From the NCBI GenBank assembly GCA_947378555.1, contig CANCKM010000001.1:119372-154827 (forward strand): 35,456 nt of DNA, read 5' to 3'. The position numbers and the translations under genes were made by a program. Below, piece by piece: positions 1 through 7,108 of this stretch; position 1 is the first letter of the stretch, and the number at the start of each line of letters is the position of its first letter. The DNA is from Microbacteriaceae bacterium. GTDB lineage: Bacteria; Actinomycetota; Actinomycetes; Actinomycetales; Microbacteriaceae. Below the pieces are notes generated by a model, which did no database searches, was not told the DNA's origin, and was given only the letters and a program-made list of their open reading frames with translations.

Positions 1-134
1 ATGGCAACGTTTTCATAACGTAATTGTCTTTTGGATGTTGAAATTCTGCCACTTTACAGTTCGGGCTTACCCAAATATTGACAGCGCTTGCAGTCCAGCG
101 AGCCCACTTCTGCTTGGCAGGTAATCGTGGTTGG

Positions 135-159
135 GAAACCCGCAAGTTATGCGGGTTTC
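135..159 (-). terminator. Probable terminator of the CAT-anticodon tRNA
   Basis: A perfect 9-bp inverted repeat (gaaacccgc / gcgggtttc) with a 7-nt loop lies 22 nt beyond the 3' end of the minus-strand tRNA. The 3' arm ends in a short T run inside the stem; there is no longer U tract after it. Position and shape fit an intrinsic terminator for the tRNA. Positions 1-134 beyond it show no gene I can recognise. Confidence 0.6.
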
Positions 160-181
160 GAAGTCCCGCTCTGCAGTTCTT

Positions 182-258
182 TGGTGGGGCGTGCGGGACT
201 TGAACCCGCGACCGACGGATTATGAGTCCGCTGCTCTAACCAGCTGAGCTAACGCCCC
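182..258 (-). tRNA. tRNA with CAT anticodon (tRNA-Met, or tRNA-Ile2)
   Basis: The minus strand folds as a full cloverleaf. The acceptor stem is GGGGCGT/ACGCCCC, the D arm contains AGCTCAGCTGGTTAGAGC, and the anticodon stem is GCGGA/TCCGT around loop CTCATAA, giving anticodon CAT. The T arm is CGGGTTCAAGTCCCG, the discriminator is A, and the 3' CCA is encoded. It is not an initiator by its D and T arm features. Elongator tRNA-Met and the lysidine-modified tRNA-Ile2 share this anticodon, and I cannot separate them by eye. Confidence 0.93.
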
Positions 259-271
259 TAAATGCAGCTTC

Positions 272-280
272 AGTCTATCA
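272..280 (-). promoter_or_regulatory. Extended -10 promoter element of the CAT tRNA
   Basis: The minus strand reads TGATAGACT, an extended -10 (TGn plus TAGACT), placed 13 nt before the tRNA 5' end. No convincing -35 hexamer is seen at 16-18 bp. The same 12-mer TGATAGACTGAA recurs in the rpsT promoter (29375-29386, plus strand), which supports the call. Confidence 0.5.
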
Positions 281-365
281 GGGGCCGGTAATGTGGCTTG
301 CATTAAGCCGAAGTGACCCGTCCGAGCGAACCCATTTCGGCGTGTCGTTTATTGACGTGAACGAG

Positions 366-950
366 TCATTTGGCGATTGGGCGGGCCCTTACATGGATCC
401 GCTCCCCCTGTTTGCCGAACATACTCAGGACCTCCACCGGCCTACTGCCCGTTGACCCAAACCAGTGGGGATTTTGCGTATCAAACTCGGCAGCCTCACC
501 GGTCTGCATCACAATGTCGTGCTCCCCCAAGATGAGCCGAACCGGACCCGATAATACGTACAGCCACTCAAAGCCCGCGTGGCTTCGTGGTTTCGGATCT
601 CGATCTGTCGCGGGTATCGAGACCTTGAAGGTTTGTGGCTCACCCGAATGCTGAGACAGTGGCGTGAAGGTTCGCCCATCCGAGCGGGTTGAAGTTCTGA
701 GCACTCGTGGGTCATCGACCTGAGGTGGCCTAACAATCTCATCAAGCGGCACCGCAAGCGCCGCAAGGATGGGCAAGAGGAGTTCGAGAGATGGCTTGCG
801 TTGTCCAGATTCTAGGCGAGACAGCGTGCTAGTCGAGATGCCGGTGGCCTTGGCCAGTTCGGACAGTGTGATGCTCTTTCTTTCACGAACCCGGCGCAAT
901 CTCGGAGCAATTTGATTCAACTCGGAGGTGATTCTTGGTTCAACACTCAT
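366..950 (-). CDS. XRE-family transcriptional regulator with C-terminal cupin domain
   Basis: A 194-residue DNA-binding regulator. An N-terminal HTH_XRE domain (about residues 15-68; ITLSELAKATGISTSTLSRL followed by ESGQRKPSL) is joined to a C-terminal cupin fold (about 110-190; FEWLYVLSGPVRLILGEHD, then NPHWFGSTG). Small-molecule-sensing XRE-cupin repressors have this layout. It is divergent from the flavoprotein gene at 1042, so it probably controls that gene and itself. The start is uncertain. ATG at 950 gives the usual family length and leaves a 91-bp shared promoter region, but has no clear Shine-Dalgarno. An in-frame ATG at 1013 (215 aa) has GGAG six bases upstream but leaves only 28 bp to the neighbour. 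The ligand is unknown. Confidence 0.85.
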   Translation of the reverse strand: MSVEPRITSELNQIAPRLRRVRERKSITLSELAKATGISTSTLSRLESGQRKPSLELLLPILAALAVPLDEIVRPPQVDDPRVLRTSTRSDGRTFTPLSQHSGEPQTFKVSIPATDRDPKPRSHAGFEWLYVLSGPVRLILGEHDIVMQTGEAAEFDTQNPHWFGSTGSRPVEVLSMFGKQGERIHVRARPIAK

Positions 951-1041
951 CGCACCATCAAACCATCTTGTCCCTGTTTCAGCAACATTAGTACCAGTTT
1001 TGATGTCAGCCATGGCACGCTCCACTGAGGAGGAAACAAGA
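951..1041. promoter_or_regulatory. Divergent promoter region of regulator and flavoprotein
   Basis: A 91-bp interval between the two divergent genes, if the regulator starts at 950. It holds the flavoprotein Shine-Dalgarno gaggagg (1027-1033). I see no clean -35/-10 pair and no strong inverted repeat. TTGTCC (968-973) followed by TTAGTACC is the nearest to a promoter on the plus strand. Operator activity here is inferred from gene arrangement only. Confidence 0.35.
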
Positions 1042-2271
1042 ATGGACACAAACAAAGCAAGAAAGCACGATGTGATTGTTATCGGATCAGGAGCCGCCGG
1101 CTTAAGCGCGGCTCTGGTGCTCGCTCGCGCGAGGGTAAATGTTTTGGTAATCGACTCAGGTGAACCGCGCAACTCCCCTGCCGCTCACATGCACGGATTT
1201 GTTTCGCGCGATGGCATGCCGCCGCAGGAATTCTTAGAATCGGGACGTCGAGAAGTGCGGTCCTACGGGGCCAACTTTGAGTCCTCAACGGTGACGGCCA
1301 TAGATCGTCGGTATGAAGGTGGATTTGACGTGACACTGGCGGATGCCACGGTGCACACTGCTAGAGCACTGCTGATTGCGACAGGCTTGAAAGACCAACT
1401 ACCCGAAACACCAGGCCTGCGACCACTTTGGGGTTCTCTCGTAAACCATTGCCCCTACTGCCACGGGCACGAGGTCAGCGATCAGGCCATCGCCGTGATT
1501 GGCGGGCTGGCTCGCGAAATGTCTCTCAAGCAGGCAGCTCTGCTAAGACGATACAGCGATCGAGTCGATTTCATCAGCAACGGAATACAGCTCACCTCTA
1601 TCGAGCGGCACAGGCTCGAGGCCTTCGGAGTGAGAATAATCGACGGCGCAGTGTCTCGAATAAGCGCAGAAGCTGAAGTGTCTATTCAAATCGAGCTAAC
1701 CGACCAGCGAACTTTGAGCTACGATGCCGGCTTCATCGCTCCTGTTACCCAACCCAGCGACCAGCTTCTGAGATCCCTAGGATGCGAAGTTGACAGTGCA
1801 ACAGGCCTCATCGCTGCCGACCCGGCCGGGCAAACCAGCCAGCCCGGGGTTTGGGCTGCGGGCAACGTAGTGACCCCAAGCGCTCAGGTAATCACGGCTG
1901 CCGGCGCGGGAAGCGTCAGTGCCATCGCCATCAACGGCTGGCTCCTTCAAAAAGACCTCGATGTTGCGGCCGCAAAAACCAGAACGAATACAAATCTAAG
2001 AGATGGAGCTAGGACTAAACCGAAAAACAAACCCGCGGGGCCACCGTCTGTTCACGTGAGGGCAGTGATTACTTGGATCGCCATCTTCCCGCTGGTGACG
2101 CTAGGTTTCTTCGCAATCGCACCTTTTGCCGCCGAGTGGCCACCCGTTTTGCGGGCCTTCGTGCTTTCGATTGTCGTCGTGCCCGTAGCCGTCTACCTCG
2201 TGGTGCCCCAATTGATGAAAATCCACAAAGCCCTAACGAGCAAGCGCAACCAGTTGCTCGGAAAGGTATAA
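1042..2271 (+). CDS. Thioredoxin-reductase-like FAD/NAD(P) disulfide oxidoreductase with C-terminal membrane hairpin
   Basis: A 409-residue flavoprotein. The N-terminal FAD-binding motif GSGAAG (15-20) ends its beta-alpha-beta unit at VLVID. A redox-active CPYC pair (C137, C140) followed by HG stands where thioredoxin reductase has CATC. A C-terminal FAD segment WAAGNVVTPSAQVITAAGAG (271-290) is typical of the group. The dinucleotide loop near 153-160 (IGGLAREM) is a weak match to GxGxxA. Residues 1-305 match the usual TrxR-like length. After a charged linker (about 306-338) come two strongly hydrophobic segments (about 341-361 and 369-390), so the enzyme is probably membrane-anchored. The start is fixed by SD gaggagg eight bases upstream of ATG; longer in-frame starts upstream lack one. 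The thiol or disulfide substrate is unknown. It is probably regulated by the divergent XRE-cupin protein. Confidence 0.88.
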   Translation: MDTNKARKHDVIVIGSGAAGLSAALVLARARVNVLVIDSGEPRNSPAAHMHGFVSRDGMPPQEFLESGRREVRSYGANFESSTVTAIDRRYEGGFDVTLADATVHTARALLIATGLKDQLPETPGLRPLWGSLVNHCPYCHGHEVSDQAIAVIGGLAREMSLKQAALLRRYSDRVDFISNGIQLTSIERHRLEAFGVRIIDGAVSRISAEAEVSIQIELTDQRTLSYDAGFIAPVTQPSDQLLRSLGCEVDSATGLIAADPAGQTSQPGVWAAGNVVTPSAQVITAAGAGSVSAIAINGWLLQKDLDVAAAKTRTNTNLRDGARTKPKNKPAGPPSVHVRAVITWIAIFPLVTLGFFAIAPFAAEWPPVLRAFVLSIVVVPVAVYLVVPQLMKIHKALTSKRNQLLGKV

Positions 2272-2299
2272 CTAGCGCCGCAAGTTTTTGCGAGCCTAG
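2272..2299. terminator. Possible bidirectional terminator between convergent genes
   Basis: An imperfect hairpin between the flavoprotein and glycosyltransferase genes. The outer ctag/ctag arms and inner cgcaa/ttgcg arms (2279-2283 and 2288-2292) enclose a GTTT loop, with mismatches between the two stems. It overlaps the glycosyltransferase stop codon. It is the only candidate terminator in the 24-bp gap. Confidence 0.4.
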
Positions 2300-3759
2300 T
2301 CGCCTTGCGACTTGATTCGATTTCTGGCTTTCTTCACAGTTGAACGCACCTTTTGGTCTACAGCTTTTGCTCGCTCTGAAACATCTTCGCGAATATCCTC
2401 GATGCGTTCTGAAACTCCGTCACCGAACTCGGTGAATCTATTTCTCATTTCAGAGGTTCGTTCGCGAAACTCACTGGTGCGCTTTCTGAGCAAAAGAATC
2501 TGTTCGCGAAGCGACTCGTTCAGCCTGCCGATTGGAAGGTTGTATGCCTCGCTGTTGTCGTCCGAGGTTTGCAGTTCCTCGCGGTCGCCACGATACAAAC
2601 CCTCAAAAATCGTGAGTGTTCGGTTGATGTCGTGAGCGCCAATCAGGTGCAGTGAATTGTCGGAAAGCCGCTCAAGCTCATCTGGAGTAGCTGTGAGCAC
2701 CCGCTTGAGTCGGTCGGCGAACATTTCAACATCGTCTGGCTCAAACAAGTAACCGTTGTCACCGTCGTGCACCAGATGAGGCAGAGCCATCGCGTTGGCT
2801 GCCACGATAGGACGCCCGGAAGCCATGGCCTCCATGGTGGCAATGCTTTGAAGCTCGGCAATCGACGGCATCGCAAACACGGTTGCGCGTTCGTAAGCCA
2901 GAGGCAACTCGGCCTCGCTGATGTGCCCGGCAAAAATTACGTTGTCGCGAATTCCAAGTTCAAAGGCAAGGGATTCGAGTCGGTTTCGCTCGGACCCTTC
3001 ACCAACGAGCTCAACTACCGTGTTGAGTTCTTTAGGAAGCAGCGCCACAGCCTTCAAAAGATTGTGGATGTGCTTCTCGAAATCCAACCTACCCAGATAC
3101 AAGATCCGAGGACGACGATTTTGAGGCGGGTTTGAGTTGGCGTACTTGGAGGCATCAATTCCACAGGAAATCGCCAAGATTCCCTTCATTCCGGTGGCAG
3201 CCTCTAACAACTCGGCGGCGCGGCGAGTCGGCGTCGTCACGACTTCGGCTTGGCGCAGCACTTTGCCGGCGTCTCGCCAGGCCCAAGCCATTGCGACACC
3301 CTCGAGCCAGCGTGGAACGATCATCGAGTACTTTACGAGGTTCTCAGGCATTATGTGGTTGGTTGCTAGGACTCTAATGCCTTGCGCCCTTGCGGCCTTA
3401 GTGACAAATCGCCCAATAACCAAATGCGATTGACTATGGATAGCGTCTGGCTTGAAATCCTCAAGAATCCTGGCGAACTTTCGAGTCAGGCCGAAGGGCA
3501 TGACGATTCGCAAAGTTGCGTGGGAAATGAGTCGATGGCTTCGCACCCGGTGCACGGTTAGCTCTACTCCGTCGTGAACCTCGCGAAAGGTGCCGTGGCT
3601 CGAGCTATAGGCGGGGGCTATTATCTGTACTTCGTGTCCCCGCCGAATCAAGCCACCGGCTAGGCGTTCCGCAAATCTTGCCGCACCGTTTACATCGGGC
3701 GGAAAAGTGTCACCGCAGATGATGATTTTGAGCGGTTTTGAAGTTTTACCCTCAGTCAA
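2296..3759 (-). CDS. GT4-family glycosyltransferase with C-terminal helical tail
   Basis: A 487-residue retaining glycosyltransferase of GT-B fold. The N-terminal Rossmann domain has the acceptor-side glycine motif (FPPDVNGAARFAERLA, about 19-34). The C-terminal nucleotide-sugar domain has YLGRLDFEKH (221-230) and the EX7E pair E302/E310 in the segment ending EAMASGRPIV. The closest families are actinobacterial mannosyl/glucosyltransferases acting on lipids or polysaccharide (PimB- or MgtA-like); the exact substrates cannot be read. Residues about 412-487 are an added charged amphipathic helix with repeated RTSE units, possibly a coiled coil or membrane-surface helix. The start is TTG at 3759, preceded by AGAGGG seven bases upstream. 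It is followed by no co-directional gene; its upstream neighbour is the permease at 3855. Confidence 0.87.
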   Translation of the reverse strand: MTEGKTSKPLKIIICGDTFPPDVNGAARFAERLAGGLIRRGHEVQIIAPAYSSSHGTFREVHDGVELTVHRVRSHRLISHATLRIVMPFGLTRKFARILEDFKPDAIHSQSHLVIGRFVTKAARAQGIRVLATNHIMPENLVKYSMIVPRWLEGVAMAWAWRDAGKVLRQAEVVTTPTRRAAELLEAATGMKGILAISCGIDASKYANSNPPQNRRPRILYLGRLDFEKHIHNLLKAVALLPKELNTVVELVGEGSERNRLESLAFELGIRDNVIFAGHISEAELPLAYERATVFAMPSIAELQSIATMEAMASGRPIVAANAMALPHLVHDGDNGYLFEPDDVEMFADRLKRVLTATPDELERLSDNSLHLIGAHDINRTLTIFEGLYRGDREELQTSDDNSEAYNLPIGRLNESLREQILLLRKRTSEFRERTSEMRNRFTEFGDGVSERIEDIREDVSERAKAVDQKVRSTVKKARNRIKSQGD

Positions 3760-3854
3760 ATCAGTGCCCTCTTCTAATCGGAAGCGTCAAGTGTGTGAAC
3801 ACTTGCGCTAGGGGTAATTTTAGCTTCTCTAGGAACCATCAAATGCTCAACGGG

Positions 3855-4778
3855 CTACAAGCCTCGTTTTGCCAATCTGGCCAAACGCTTCTCGGCAGCC
3901 ACGATTTCAGGGTGCACCTTGGATAGTAGATAGACTCCGGTAATCGCAATCATGCCACTGATCAAGAATCCAATTATGTTGATCAGGTTCGCGGTTTGGG
4001 CTTCACCAAGCACAGTGATTCCAACCATCACGGCAACCAGCGGGTCTATTACCGTCAAACCGGCAATCACTAAATCTGGCGGGCCAGAGGCGTAGGCGTT
4101 TTGAACGAACCAGCCACCTAGCGTGACAGCCCCCACCAGGCCGACTAGACAAAGTACGGTAAGCCATTCAAACTCAAGCTGATAGGCACGTTGAATGATG
4201 ACCTTGGTCATAGTTGCCACGAACCCGTAGAGCAAACCGGCCCCAACGATGAAACTTAGCGCTTTCATTCGCTTGCTGATTGTGAAAAACAAAGTTCCAA
4301 GCACGGCCAAGATCACGACTAGCAAACCGAGAACGACCCAGAGTTTGCCATCGTCGATTCGGGTCTCTTTCGCCACGGTCGAAGCTTGACCCACGAATAG
4401 GCCAACACCCGAAACGCAAAGCGCGAGTGCAACTATGGTCGCTCTATTCAACTTGGTCCTGGTGACTCTGGCGTTGATCACAGAGGTTATTACGAGTGCA
4501 ATGGCACCGATGGGCTGCACAACGATTAGCGGCGCAAGGGTAAGGGCCGATAACTGCAGGATCAAAGCCACGAATATCAAGCCAAGACCAGAAATCCACT
4601 TGGGCTGTCGCAGGAGTCCGAAAAGCTGCTTAAACGTTAAAGCCCCTGGTCTTGCGGTTTTTCCACCGGGACGAGAACCAACGGCGTCATTTTGGAACTG
4701 TGCCCCCAACGCGAGTGCAACGGCACCCATAACAGCTAAACCAATAGCAACATAGCGCAGATCAAAGTTTTCTAACAT
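3855..4778 (-). CDS. DMT-superfamily permease (EamA/NIPA-like)
   Basis: A 307-residue integral membrane protein with about nine or ten hydrophobic segments spread over its length. It falls into two halves (about 8-130 and 140-290), as in drug/metabolite transporters. The segment ending TLAPLIVVQPIGAIALV (about 81-97) is typical of the actinobacterial DMT group. The C terminus is short and basic. The substrate is unknown; members of this clan carry amino acids, drugs or Mg2+. ATG at 4778 has GGAG close upstream. It is divergent from def, with 74 bp between the starts, and upstream of the glycosyltransferase by 95 bp, which may or may not be co-transcribed. Confidence 0.8.
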   Translation of the reverse strand: MLENFDLRYVAIGLAVMGAVALALGAQFQNDAVGSRPGGKTARPGALTFKQLFGLLRQPKWISGLGLIFVALILQLSALTLAPLIVVQPIGAIALVITSVINARVTRTKLNRATIVALALCVSGVGLFVGQASTVAKETRIDDGKLWVVLGLLVVILAVLGTLFFTISKRMKALSFIVGAGLLYGFVATMTKVIIQRAYQLEFEWLTVLCLVGLVGAVTLGGWFVQNAYASGPPDLVIAGLTVIDPLVAVMVGITVLGEAQTANLINIIGFLISGMIAITGVYLLSKVHPEIVAAEKRLARLAKRGL

Positions 4779-4852
4779 CTAACTCCACAATCGTTGATGC
4801 CAGCCTACCGCGTTGCGACGTTATCGGTCTTGAGGACGGTAAATTTATAGCC

Positions 4853-5419
4853 ATGACTATCCTCCCCATTCGCATTACCGGAGACCCGGTGTTGCACTCA
4901 AAAGCCCAAGAGGTCACCCTATTTGACCAAACCCTGCGCACCTTGGTTGCGGATATGTTTGAAACTATGGATGCCGCCCCCGGTGTAGGCCTTGCAGCGC
5001 CTCAGGTAGGTGTGCCCTTGCGACTATTTATCTATGACTACCCGGACGATGACGATACGCCCAGGCGCGGAGTGGTTATCAATCCGACTTTGGAACTTGG
5101 CAAAATTCGACCTGGCAAGCCAAATGAAGATACCGAAAGCGAGGGCTGCCTCTCGGTTCCGGGAGAAAGATTTGCGCTTCGACGTTCTGAGAGAGTCACC
5201 GTGCGGGGCATGGACCTAGAGCAAAATCCAATTGAGATTGAAGCGACTGATTGGTTTGCGAGGGTGTTCCAGCACGAGTTCGATCACCTCGACGGCTTGC
5301 TCTACGTTGATCGATTAAAAAAGTCGGAAAGACGCGAAGCCGATCTGGCAATTTCAGAGAACAAATGGGGAGTTCCGGGTAAATCTTGGCTTCCTGGCCG
5401 CGACAACCTAGAGGGTTGA
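4853..5419 (+). CDS. def: Peptide deformylase
   Basis: A 188-residue metalloenzyme that removes the formyl group from the N-terminal methionine of nascent proteins at the ribosome exit. All three signature motifs are intact: GVGLAAPQVG (44-53), EGCLS (97-101, metal ligand C99) and HEFDH (141-145, two His ligands plus catalytic Glu142). The length is usual for actinobacterial PDF. It stands alone on the plus strand. It is divergent from the permease and converges on azlD with only six bases between the stop codons, so there is no room for a separate terminator there. Confidence 0.97.
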   Translation: MTILPIRITGDPVLHSKAQEVTLFDQTLRTLVADMFETMDAAPGVGLAAPQVGVPLRLFIYDYPDDDDTPRRGVVINPTLELGKIRPGKPNEDTESEGCLSVPGERFALRRSERVTVRGMDLEQNPIEIEATDWFARVFQHEFDHLDGLLYVDRLKKSERREADLAISENKWGVPGKSWLPGRDNLEG

Positions 5420-5425
5420 ACCAGG

Positions 5426-5731
5426 TCAGTTTAGGTATCGCAGGGCGGCCGTCACTGCCGCTGCGGTGAGCACCACAACAATAAACGGGGTTCGAAAACT
5501 CAGTAGCAAGCCGGCTACGACCAGTGCTGGCACCCGCTCATCAAACTCTACGTTTTTGCCCGATGTGAAACCTTGCACGGCCAGGAGTGCTGCCAGCAGC
5601 GCAACGGTGAGCAATCCTGCGGTTCGAGAAACCCCCGGATGCTTCAAAACGTTTTGGGGAACCAAGTACCCGATGAGCTTCCAGGAGTAAACGGCGATAC
5701 TTGCCAACACAACGACTGTTGTCAGGTTCAT
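5426..5731 (-). CDS. azlD: AzlD-family branched-chain amino acid transport subunit
   Basis: A 101-residue protein with three or four hydrophobic segments and the AzlD pattern LVPQNVLKHP (about 22-31). AzlD is the small partner of AzlC; the pair exports branched-chain amino acids or their analogues in characterised bacteria. ATG at 5731 overlaps the azlC stop as ATGA, indicating translational coupling. In-frame codons further upstream lie inside azlC and were rejected. It is the last gene of the kinase-regulator-azlCD run. Confidence 0.9.
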   Translation of the reverse strand: MNLTTVVVLASIAVYSWKLIGYLVPQNVLKHPGVSRTAGLLTVALLAALLAVQGFTSGKNVEFDERVPALVVAGLLLSFRTPFIVVVLTAAAVTAALRYLN

Positions 5732-6420
5732 GCTGCAACCTCCTTGGGTTTGAAGATGTTGAAGGCTCCAACTACCACGGCTACTACCCCAGCCAAAAGA
5801 ATCGGCATACCCGGTGGCAGCCAAGGAGTGAGTGCACAGGCAACAATCATCGACCCAACCGCAACCACGAGAGATTGTGATTGGCTAAGCCGTGGCCAAA
5901 GTAGACCCAAAAAGGCAGCCGCGGCGGCTGCATCGAGACCCAAAACCTTCGGATCTCCGAGGCTTGCGCCAACCAGAGCCCCAAGCAGGGTGGCAAGGTT
6001 CCAAAATACGAAAACCGATATTCCCGTGATCCAAAACCCACTGCGCTGCTCGGGAAGCTCGCTCTGCGCAGTGGAGACTCCGGTGGATTCATCTATCGTC
6101 AACTGCGCTGCGACCAATCTCCAGCCCTTGGCCACGTCCAGAACCGGCGCCATTCGAACCGCGTAAAAACCGTTTCTAATCCCCAACAACCAAGCTGAAG
6201 CCACGGCGGTGCCAATGGCGCTCATTCCCCCGGTGGCAAAAACACCGATGAAAGCAAACTGCGACCCGCCGCTAAACATAAGCAGGCTGAGCAGTTGGGT
6301 CTGAAGTAAATCGAACCCCGAGGCAACCGACAGAGCACCAAAGGATATTCCATATAATCCGGTCGCTATGCCAACTCCAATTGACATGGACTTTACCGAG
6401 GCCGCGCTAGCCAAGTTCAC
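5728..6420 (-). CDS. azlC: AzlC-family branched-chain amino acid permease
   Basis: A 230-residue polytopic membrane protein. It has the AzlC pattern of an N-terminal YGISFGALSVASGFDLLQTQ segment (23-42), then SLLMFSGGSQFAFIGV (45-60) and GIRNGFYAVRMAP (80-92). It is the large subunit of the AzlCD exporter. The start is GTG at 6420, overlapping the response-regulator stop by 14 nt. ATG at 6387 would shorten it by 11 residues and cannot be excluded, because neither start has a strong SD. Tight overlap with the regulator upstream and azlD downstream points to one transcript. Confidence 0.9.
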   Translation of the reverse strand: MNLASAASVKSMSIGVGIATGLYGISFGALSVASGFDLLQTQLLSLLMFSGGSQFAFIGVFATGGMSAIGTAVASAWLLGIRNGFYAVRMAPVLDVAKGWRLVAAQLTIDESTGVSTAQSELPEQRSGFWITGISVFVFWNLATLLGALVGASLGDPKVLGLDAAAAAAFLGLLWPRLSQSQSLVVAVGSMIVACALTPWLPPGMPILLAGVVAVVVGAFNIFKPKEVAA

Positions 6421-7108
6421 CCGCCTGCCACAGACGATAAATGAGCTGCTTGCTGGTATGCAAACCGAGCTTGAGGACTAAATCTCGGACCCCGCGCTTC
6501 AACTTGCTTGCGGATAAAGCACTAGACGAAGGCAGTGGCGTGTTGAGTGCTTGAGCCCTGAGATTAGCAATCAAGGCCCTACCGTCTTCATCCAAGTCGT
6601 AGACGACGCCAAGAAATGAAGCGTCGGTCAAAGACGGGGACCCGGAATCCTGAAACGATTCGAGCAAATCCGGTAGGTCAAAGTTGTATCTTTCTTCGGG
6701 CGAATTCTTAAGGCCATAAAGCAAGTCCTCTGCCGGTTGTTCAAGACTCAGCAAGCTAGTAGCACCCGCATCAATGAGATCCACCTCGAGTCGCTTTGAG
6801 TGGAAAGGTGCAGTCACGACAATCGGTGGCAATTCCTGGTCATCAGCGCAAAGGAGTGCACCTAAGTCACGGATAAAGCCGCTTGCGGTGGAATCACTAA
6901 GCACCTGGTCCAGCAGCAATACGTCAAAAGTGAGCGAACTTAGCGGCTGCAAGGAGGCCTCTAACGAGGAGCCCAAGAACACCACTTTCATGTCGCTTTG
7001 GGACCCCAACAAAAGTTCTCGGCCAAAGACGGCACTGGGGTCGGAGCCGACAATCGCTACTCGGAGCACCTTGGTCAAGTTACTACTTATCGCTTCGAGA
7101 CGAGCCAC
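6407..7108 (-). CDS. Degenerate response regulator (pseudo-receiver plus LuxR-like HTH)
   Basis: A 233-residue protein encoded directly after a HisKA_3-type kinase. The receiver-like domain (about 15-135) keeps the phospho-site position D67 (FDVLLLD) and T99 (IVVTA). The acidic pair after strand 1 reads GS (IVGSDP, residues 19-24), and the position of the conserved Lys after AGA is Leu/Ser. The C-terminal part (about 155-230) follows LuxR/NarL HTH spacing only loosely: an LT start near 160, then SKLKRGVRDLVLKLGLHTSK. It is probably a regulator that does not depend on normal phosphorylation. The GTG start overlaps the kinase end by 26 nt; TTG at 7078 is an alternative that begins right at the receiver. 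Confidence 0.75.
   Translation of the reverse strand: MARLEAISSNLTKVLRVAIVGSDPSAVFGRELLLGSQSDMKVVFLGSSLEASLQPLSSLTFDVLLLDQVLSDSTASGFIRDLGALLCADDQELPPIVVTAPFHSKRLEVDLIDAGATSLLSLEQPAEDLLYGLKNSPEERYNFDLPDLLESFQDSGSPSLTDASFLGVVYDLDEDGRALIANLRAQALNTPLPSSSALSASKLKRGVRDLVLKLGLHTSKQLIYRLWQAGELG

Noticed and set aside
64-160. Repeats suggestive of a CRISPR array or a small RNA at the window start
   Set aside because: No regularly spaced repeat is present anywhere in the window. Here only one hairpin is seen, and it is better explained as the tRNA terminator.
182-258. tRNA as an integration site with an adjacent island
   Set aside because: No integrase, no direct repeat of the tRNA 3' end and no shift in base composition were seen in the following genes.
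951-1172. Longer N terminus for the XRE regulator (268 residues from 1172)
   Set aside because: It would overlap the SD-supported start of the divergent flavoprotein by 131 bp and adds residues with no domain.
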